A stretch of 64,000 bases of DNA, from the NCBI GenBank assembly GCA_029237695.1, contig CM055265.1, forward strand, positions 46,561,056 through 46,625,055. The letters are read 5' to 3'. Every line of letters starts with the position of its first letter. The stretch's first letter is position 1. Source of the DNA: Conchocele bisecta. Lineage: Eukaryota > Mollusca > Bivalvia > Lucinida > Thyasiridae. Shown here one piece after another: positions 57,504-64,000 of the stretch. The position numbers and the translations under genes were made by a program. Under the pieces are notes generated by a model, which ran no database searches, was not told the origin of the DNA, and saw only the letters and a list, made by a program, of their open reading frames with translations.

Positions 57504-57513
57504 TGGCCAAACC
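57504..57513. repeat. LINE target duplication, left copy
   Basis: TGGCCAAACC, identical to 59414-59423, bordering the T-run of the minus-strand LINE. Confidence 0.9.
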
Positions 57514-59413
57514 TTTTTTTTTTTGTCATTTAATATTTTATTCTCTTTGCTACATGTACATGTACAAATACAATGATATGATTAAACATACAGTTCATTA
57601 AACATAGTACAGCTGTTCTGCCAGTTCAACAAAAAACATGAATACATCATAGTCTGTATAATTAACCTAAGAATACATGTCTACATGTAACATTGAGTTT
57701 TTAAACTAAAATATAGGAGTTTATATAGGGCATATGGGCTATGAGATTGGTATAGGTCGGAGAAGAAAATGTCCAAAAGTGGGGGACGGGGGTCAAATAA
57801 ATGGTCCGGGCTCATATATATATACATTCGTTGGTTCTTATATCAAATGATTGTGTCTACGTATTTTGTTCTATAAAGTCACTCCATTTTGAATGAAAAG
57901 TATCTTGTTTATTCTTAATCGTGGCAATAGTTTCTTCTATTTTTATTGTTTGCTTCATATATCTGTTAAAGCGGTCTATCGATGGCTGCGTTTCATCGTA
58001 TTTGCACATATAAATTAAATACTTTGCTAGAAGAATTAGGAAGCTTATAATCATTGTTTTATTTTTACAGTCGACCTTCACGTTACAAAATGATATGTTT
58101 TCATATGTTAAATTACTATTGTAGTCTAGTCTACTTGTTTGTAATAGTATGTTGATATCCGACCAAAACGATTGTATGACAGTGCATTCCCAAAACATAT
58201 GCTTATTAGAATCCACATTCATATGACAGAATTCACATAAGTTTGAAGGTTTTAATTTGCATTTGAATAAAAAGCCATTGTTTGGAATTATTCTCATTTA
58301 ATATTTGTACTGAAACGCACAAAGTTTTGTGCTTATTGTGCTTTTATATGACAGTGAAAAAATATCTTTCCATTCGATATCTTGTTTATTTAACTCACTT
58401 TCCCATTTAATTATATGTTTTTGCTGTGTTAATTTCATGTTTTCAATCTGTATATTATATAACATTTTATTAATATGTTTTGATGATAAACATTGATTTA
58501 TTTTGTATTTCTGTGTTTCATAATCCACTGGCACGGTTTTCATTTCTATTTTCCATTCGTTTTTAATATTACCTAATAATTTGTAATATCTCAAGAAATC
58601 TCCATTATTTATGTCATATATAGTTTTTATATCGTTGAAGCTGTAAAAGTCTTTTATTCTAAAATCATATATGTGTTTTAAATACATTATACCTCTATCA
58701 TACCAGTCTTTATAGAAGAAGGTTATATTTCTTTCATTTTTTATGTTTGAGTTATGCCATAATATTTCATATGATATGTTGGTATATAAATGTTTATAAT
58801 TGATTTTGCACCAAGATGTTAACATATTGTTTAGAAACGAATATTGTTTTACAAGGTGTTTTGTGTCATTTGAATTTAGATTGCTTTTAAATAGTACATT
58901 ATCACCATATTTACTTAGTTCCTTATTATATGCTTTTTTTAATTGATTCTGATTAGTACCATTTAAGCGTTTTATCCATGAACATTTTAGTGAATTGATG
59001 AATGCATGTATGTTAATCATTTTCAAACCACAGTTTTCATAGTTTTGTATTATAGTTTTTCGTGCTATTTTATCGGGTTTACCATCCCAGAGAAATTAGT
59101 ACATTATGTCATTAATCTGTTTGATTGTTTCTTCAGCCGGGTTCTCTAGGACTGTCAGTGGGTATATTAGTTTTGGTAACGCGAAGGTCTTTAATACAGT
59201 TATCTTGCCGATTAATGTCAAGTTCCATTTTTGCCAGTTTGTTAAACAGTTTTGAAATGACTTAATTTTTGGTAATAAATTTAGTTCATGTAGCTGTGTT
59301 TTATTGTTTGTGAATATTATTCCATGTGTTGATGCATGGTCGTTTGACCACGTATATCGATTGCTATTACACCATTGACTTGGGTTATGCCTAAGTTCCC
59401 CAATCTTTAAAGT
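57514..59413 (-). mobile_element. 5'-truncated L1/Tx1-clade LINE
   Basis: 1.9 kb with an 11-base poly(A) (plus-strand T-run 57514-57524) and a perfect 10-bp target duplication. Contains only the 3' part of ORF2 and the 3'UTR. Inserted in a tandem M2-end array. The 3'UTR does not resemble that of the LINE at 41368, and the two copies cover different parts of ORF2, so they may be different families. Confidence 0.93.
57857..59413 (-). pseudogene. LINE ORF2 C-terminal region, two nonsense codons
   Basis: One long frame from the 5' truncation to the natural stop at 57857. Family marks in order: LPKLIYPLTVL, FLWDGKPDK, QNYENCGLKM, FINSLKCSWIKR, IFSLSYKSTISTKLCAFQY, then a CxxC...HxxxxC zinc-knuckle-like motif (LCEFCHMN...HMFWEC, ~58190-58235). 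Interrupted only by TAA codons at ~59099 and at 58298-58300, each in frame, with no frameshift seen. Few lesions means a fairly recent insertion. The RT core is absent, so it was dead on arrival. Confidence 0.85.
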
Positions 59414-59423
59414 TGGCCAAACC
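59414..59423. repeat. LINE target duplication, right copy
   Basis: TGGCCAAACC, identical to 57504-57513. Confidence 0.9.
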
Positions 59424-59575
59424 TATCATAAGACCCATTTCTCCAGTCACAGTCACAGATCAGGAGTTAGACTGGCCATAACTACCATAAGCCCCGAATC
59501 TCCAGTCAGAGCCACAGATCAGTACCTGGTCATAACTGTCATAAGCCCCGTTTCCCCAATCACAAACATACATAC

Positions 59576-59782
59576 CTTGATATGGGTCTTTGTACGATGC
59601 GTACGACAGCACGATTTCATCCCCAGATGACAGCGAGGAGTTTATGCGTATATAGAAGCCCTGTCGGGAATCATATTTGGCAGAATGGCTGTCAGCGTCA
59701 GCCCTGAGAGTGGCCAACAGCTTACTGTCAGATGTCAGACCAGACCGAACCTGTAGCTCGTTCATTCCATGGTTCATACCAA
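59576..59782 (-). CDS. Receptor exon 'F': second half of a CUB domain (first exon visible)
   Basis: Encodes residues 1-69 of the visible part of a CUB/LDLa membrane receptor. The sequence has the CUB pattern LQVRSG....LLATL....GFYIRINSS...IVLSYASY: alternating beta strands, the GF-x-I-R step, a closing S-Y, and no cysteine, so the second CUB disulfide is missing. N48-S-S is an N-glycosylation sequon. Acceptor is TTTCTAG ending at 59783; donor is GTATGT starting at 59575. Both ends are phase 1, and the donor base G joins the next exon to give Ala. The first half of the CUB domain and the signal peptide should lie on exons upstream (above 59782 or outside the window); none was recognised. The acceptor lies at the very end of a mobile element (see findings). 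The CUB call comes from pattern, not from a search. Confidence 0.8.
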
Positions 59783-62640
59783 CTAGAAACAAGGGCATCA
59801 TTATCACTAAGCTAATCCCCTCACTGGCAGCCTTGATAAAAAAAAAAACTTTACAAACACTGTGACCTTGACATTGGGGGGTCGGATGTGGGTCATATAC
59901 AAAATAAAGCACCATCCATTGATTCACATTATGGCCAAGCATTATCAAATTCAGTGAAGCGGTTCATGAGTTATTGAACAAGAGTTGTCAGAAGACAACG
60001 AAGCTCGCCTGTTGGCAGCCTTCACTCGAACTTGGCACAGTTGTATAAACTAGATTGGTCAGTAAGCGAGGCTTACGGAATACCCCCCGTGTGGGCCCAG
60101 GTACCCCTAAATATGTAAAAAAAAATCCAAGTGTGTGGGCTTGTGACCTTGAATCTGGGCTTAGCGGGGGAGGCACGAACGTGAATTTGTCACAGCGTGG
60201 TAGAGGTCCATTGGAGCAATGTGTGTGTGAAGTGTGAAGCAGATCCGAGAAAGGAAATAGAAGTTGTAACCAATTTCTCTGATGTTAAGTTTTGTAAAGA
60301 GACTAAGAATGTGACCTTGACCTCGAGATCAGTGGGGATTTATCACAGCATGATAATTGAGCATTAGAGGAATGCATGCATGAAATATTAAGAATTTAAG
60401 ATGAAAGAAATAGAAGTTATAACAATATTTCTCTGATGTTAAGTTTTGTAAAGAGACTAAGTATTTAACCTTGACCTTGTGATCAGCGGGGGTTGGACGG
60501 TCGTGGATTTGGCACAGCATGGTAGTAGAGCCTTACAGGAATGCATGTGTGAAATATTAAGAATTTTCAATGAAGGAAATAGAAGTTATAACTTATTTCT
60601 CTGATGTTAAGTTTTGTAAAGAGACCAAGTATTTGACCTTGACCTTGGGATCAGCGGGAATTGGACGGTCGTGGATTTGGTACAGCATGATAGTAGAGCC
60701 TTACAGGAATGCATGTGTGAAATATTAAGAATTTTCAATGAAGGAAATAGAAGTTATAACTTATTTCTTTGATGTTAAGTTTTGTAAAGAGACCAAGTAT
60801 TTGACCTTGAGATCAGCGGGGGTTGGACGGTCGTGGAATTGGCACAGCATGGTAGTAGAGCCTTACAGGAATGCATGTGTGAAATATTAAACATTTTGGA
60901 TGAAGGAAATAGAAGTTATAACAATATTTCTCTGATGTTAAGTTTAGTTAAGTTTAGTCGGACGGACGGACGGACGGACACACGGACACACGGACACACG
61001 GACGCACAGACAACCTGACTCCAGTATAAAAACGTGGGTATAAAAACATGAATATTATATAACTTGACCTTGGGTTAAGGGGTGTGCGGTGGACATTGAC
61101 AATGGGTTCAGTGATGGAAGGTGGGTCGTGAATTTGCTATAGCATGATATAGCATATTAAGATGAATGCATGTATGAAATATCAATGCGCTCCCTGAAAA
61201 CAGAAGTAAAACAAAATTTAACCCAACATTAAGTTTAGAACGCATTAAGTTGGTGATTTTCTACACCATGATAGCTAATCACATGAGGAATGCATGTATG
61301 AATGTGCTAAGTTTGTGACCTTGACCTTGGGGAAATGGGTGGGGAATGGGTCATGGATTTGCTGTAGCCCAATAGAGGATCATCAGATGAATGCATGTAT
61401 GAAATATCAAGGCGTTCCCTGTAAAGAAACAGAATTTACTAGAAATGTGGCCTGTCGGCACATGAATGAACCCGCTGGCAGGAAAAGAACCGAGGGCACA
61501 TTTAAAAACATGACCTTGAACCTGGGCTTGGCGGGGTCGGGACGAATGTGGATTTGTCACAGGGTGGTAGAGGACCATTGGAGCAATGCGTGTGTGAAAT
61601 GTGAAGTAGATCCCAGCAAGGAAACATAAATTATAAGCCATTTACCTGAGCGTTAAGGTTTCGAGACAGACGTACGTACGGACGCCGGTAACACTATATG
61701 CACCCCTCACCATTCGGTGGTGGGGGCATAATAAAAAGGCATTTACTCCAATGTTAAGTTTATGATGTTGATCTTGGGGAAAGGGGTGGGGTGGGTCATG
61801 GATTTGCTGTAGCACAATAGAGGATCATCAGATGAATGCATGTATGAAATATCAAAGCGTTCACTGTAAAGAAACAGAAGTTACACAACATTTACCCCAA
61901 CGTTAAGTTTATGAACATGCTAAGTTTGTGACCTTGACCTTGGGGTAAGGGTTGGGTGCTGGATTGTTGATTTGCTACAGCATGACAGAGGGTCACCTGA
62001 CGAATGCATGTATGAAATATCAAGGCGTTCCATGAAAGGAAACAGATGTTATAAGATATTTACCCCAACGTTAAGTTTATGAATGTGCTAAGTTTGTGAC
62101 CTTGACCTTGGGTAAGGGTTGGGTGGTGGATCGTGGATTTGCTACAGCATGATAGCGGGTCATCTGAGGAATGCATGTATGAAATAGCAAGGCGTTCCAA
62201 GACAGGAAACATATGTTGTAAGACATTTATCCCAACGTTAAGTTTATGAATGTGCTAAGTTTGTGACCTTGACCTTGGGGTAAGGGATGGGCGGTGGGTC
62301 ATGGATTTGCTATAGCTCGATAGAGTATCATCAGATGAATGCATGTATGGAATATAAAGGTGTTCCATGAAAGGAAACAGATGTTATAAGACATTTACCC
62401 CAACGTTAAGTTTATGAATGTGCTAAGTTTGTGACCTTGACCTTGGGGAAAGAGGTGGGGGTGGGTCATGGATTTGCTATAGCACGATAGAGTATCATCC
62501 GATGAATGCATGTATGAAATATCAAGGCGTTCCATGAAAGGAAACACATGTTATAAGACATTTACCCCAACGTTAAGTTTATGAATGACGACGCCGGGGG
62601 TATGCCATAAGTTCTTCTGCACTTCGTGCAGGCAAGCTAA
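59783..62640 (+). mobile_element. Helentron-like composite abutting exon F
   Basis: Begins ACTAGAAACAAGGGCATC at the exon F acceptor, with CCCCTCACTGGCAGCC typical of these heads. Further heads at 59979 (ACAAGAGTTGTCAGAAGACA) and 60050 (ACTAGATTGGTCAGTAAGCG) show nesting. Core arrays: ~150-bp units with TCTGATGTTAAGTTTTGTAA to 60950, a GGAC/ACACGG microsatellite, then ~150-bp units with CTAAGTTTGTGACCTTGACC and GAATGCATGTATGAAATATC to 62580. 3' hairpin CTGCACTTCGTGCAGGCAAG then CTAAAAA. Confidence 0.68.
61438..61735 (+). mobile_element. Small nested Helentron-like element
   Basis: ACTAGAAATGTGGCCTGTCG head, a single core unit (GGCTTGGCGGGGTCGGGACG), ACGTACGTACGGACGC run, and 3' hairpin CCCCTCACCATTCGGTGGTG then GGGGCATAATAA. 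Shortest complete example in the window. Confidence 0.8.
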
Positions 62641-62718
62641 AAATGAAAGGCGTTAGTAACGTATGTACGACGCAATTACATACATGGACTAAATATCCAC
62701 TAATAATAAAGAAAAATA

Positions 62719-62952
62719 TGGCTGTGACTGGAGAAATGGGACTTATGACTTTTCGACCAGTGAAGATCCAGATCAGCCTGTGCAGATGCACAGGCTGATC
62801 AGGATCTGCACTGTTCGCTATTCCATCAATGAAACAACTGGTATGCATCTAACCAACAATGTATATCGTTATCAGGCTACAGAAGTGTGCTATCTGCTTA
62901 TCTGGATCTACACTGGTCGCAAAACTCACAAATCCCATTTCTCCAGTCACAT
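62719..62952 (+). mobile_element. M2 MITE copy
   Basis: TGGCTGTGACTGGAGAAATG ... CATTTCTCCAGTCACATATA; inner CAGATCAGCCTGTGC / GCACAGGCTGATC hairpin. Confidence 0.85.
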
Positions 62953-63271
62953 ATAGAGCTGGCTTGACAGTTGTTTGCCTGATTGAACAGTGCAGACCCT
63001 GATGAGACTGCACAAATGGCACACTCATAGGCAAAGGTCATAAGCCTCATTTCTTTATTGATAGCCACAAAACTGGCTGTTGCAATGAAATGACTGTTGT
63101 AGGGGGTCCAGAATGTAGGCAATTCTACAGTTGAGATATAAAATAAAAGCTGTTAAGGCGAGTGATTGGTTGATTTATTGATTGATTGATTCATATTTTA
63201 CATCCATTCAACAAGTCCTATATACATGGAAATGTATCTGTATGGTGGGAGTACTGTACATTTCATACTAA
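62953..63271. other. Intron, no exon identified
   Basis: M2-like remnants to ~63070, then ATTGATT repeats at 63165-63195. Searched for the first half of the CUB domain on the minus strand without finding a convincing exon. Confidence 0.4.
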
Positions 63272-63832
63272 ACTAGATTGGTCAGTAAGCGAGGCTTACG
63301 GAATACCTCCCTGTGTGGGCTCAGATACCCCTAAATATGTAAACATTTTCCAAGTATGTGGGCTTGTGACCTTGACTCTGGGCTTAGCGGGGGCGGCACG
63401 AACGTGAATTTGTGAAGCAGATCCGAGCAAGGAAATAGAAATTATAAGCAATTTCTCTGATGTTAAGTTTTGTAAAAAGACTAAGTATGTGACCTTGACC
63501 TCAAGATCAGCAGGGATTTGTCAAAGCATGATAGTAGAGCCTTAGAGGAATGCTGCCCGAATGCATGCATGAAATATTTAGAATTGTTCACGAAAGAAAT
63601 AGAAGTTATAACATATGTCTCTGATGTTAAGTTTTGTAAAGAGACTAAGTATATGACCTTGACCTTGGGATCAGCGGGAGCTGGACGGTCGTGGATAAAA
63701 TATTAAGAATTTTCAATGAAGGAATTAGAAGTCATAACATATTTTTCTGATGTTAAGTTTAGTGACGGACGGATGGATGACCTGACTCCAGTATACCCAC
63801 CCCCACAACACGTTGCGGGGGGTGGGGGGGGG
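63272..63832 (+). mobile_element. Helentron-like element
   Basis: ACTAGATTGGTCAGTAAGCG head with 5' hairpin GTAAGCGAGGCTTAC, two to three units with GTGACCTTGAC and GATGTTAAGTTTTGTAAA, GACGGACGGATGG microsatellite, and 3' hairpin ACCCCCACAACACGTTGCGG then a G-run and GGATAATT. Confidence 0.78.
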
Positions 63833-64000
63833 ATAATTGCAATCAGTGCCCCCGCTGGCAGCCAAGCAGATTCATGCAAGGAAAGTGACATTATAATACA
63901 CTTACCTGAGTTTCGAACACACCAAGTATGTGACCTTGACCCTGGGCTTAGCGGGGGCAGAACGATCGTGGATTTTTCACAGGGCGGTAAAGGACCATTA
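63833..64000 (+). mobile_element. Helentron-like element, cut by the window edge
   Basis: Directly follows the previous 3' hairpin: CCCCCGCTGGCAGCCAAGCA, then a core unit with TGTGACCTTGACCCTGGGCT and CACAGGGCGGTAAAGGACCA. Confidence 0.7.

Larger units (their letters stand above)
57430..59570. repeat. Tandem M2-end array split by a LINE
   Basis: Units with CCATTTCTCCAGTCACAGCC and GTTAGACTGGCC at 57430-57513 continue at 59414-59570 after the LINE. Confidence 0.75.

Noticed and set aside
62898..63130. Possible exon for the first half of the CUB domain on the minus strand
   Set aside because: An acceptor-like CTGTAG and a short Cys-containing frame exist, but there is no CUB pattern and no donor in a matching phase; the frame runs into M2 repeat.

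Overview
The window is eukaryotic: genes are broken by GT-AG introns and almost everything else is layered mobile DNA. The repeat content (Helentron-like 'pearl'-type elements with 120-180 bp core tandem repeats and GGAC microsatellites, tRNA-type SINEs, palindromic MITEs, L1/Tx1-clade LINE pieces) points to a bivalve mollusc. That assignment is inference from repeat style; no species marker was seen.

One host gene is visible, on the minus strand. Six exons running from 59782 down to 15696 join in frame (intron phases 1,1,1,0,1) into the last 739 residues of a single-pass membrane receptor: half a CUB domain, one complete LDL-receptor class A module, a transmembrane helix, a cytoplasmic part with two PPSY motifs, and a long Ser/Pro-rich tail ending in DVYV. 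The architecture resembles the LRP3/LRP10/LRP12 and NETO type receptors. The 5' exons, signal peptide and promoter lie beyond 64000. Introns of 7 to 18 kb hold nearly all the repeats.

Layout from left to right. 1-15.4 kb: downstream of the gene; SINEs, CWG-target MITEs (called M1 here), hairpins, a TA-flanked 1.9 kb TIR element. 15.7-17.1 kb: last coding exon. 17.2-23.3 kb: one M1 copy split by a stack of Helentron-like elements and a SINE. 24.2-26.1 kb: two cytoplasmic exons. 26.1-29.9 kb: one SINE split by nested insertions. 32.0-34.5 kb: transmembrane exon whose 3' splice site and first ~75 bases are repeated about 16 times in the adjoining intron. 34.5-41 kb: MITEs, a minisatellite and another M1 split by Helentron-like elements. 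41.1 kb: LDLa exon, next to a truncated LINE. 43-45.5 kb: Helentron-like arrays. 47.6-49.4 kb: a 1.86 kb element sharing M1 termini. 50.3-57.1 kb: more Helentron-like arrays, including a second copy of the composite seen at 17.4-21.2 kb. 57.5-59.4 kb: a 5'-truncated LINE with a clear 10-bp target duplication. 59.6 kb: CUB exon. 59.8-64 kb: more Helentron-like arrays.

The most unusual points are: the splice-acceptor minisatellite; several 3' splice sites that sit exactly at mobile-element edges; repeated insertion of different Helentron-like elements at one spot inside M1; and related small inserts sitting inside GGAC microsatellites.
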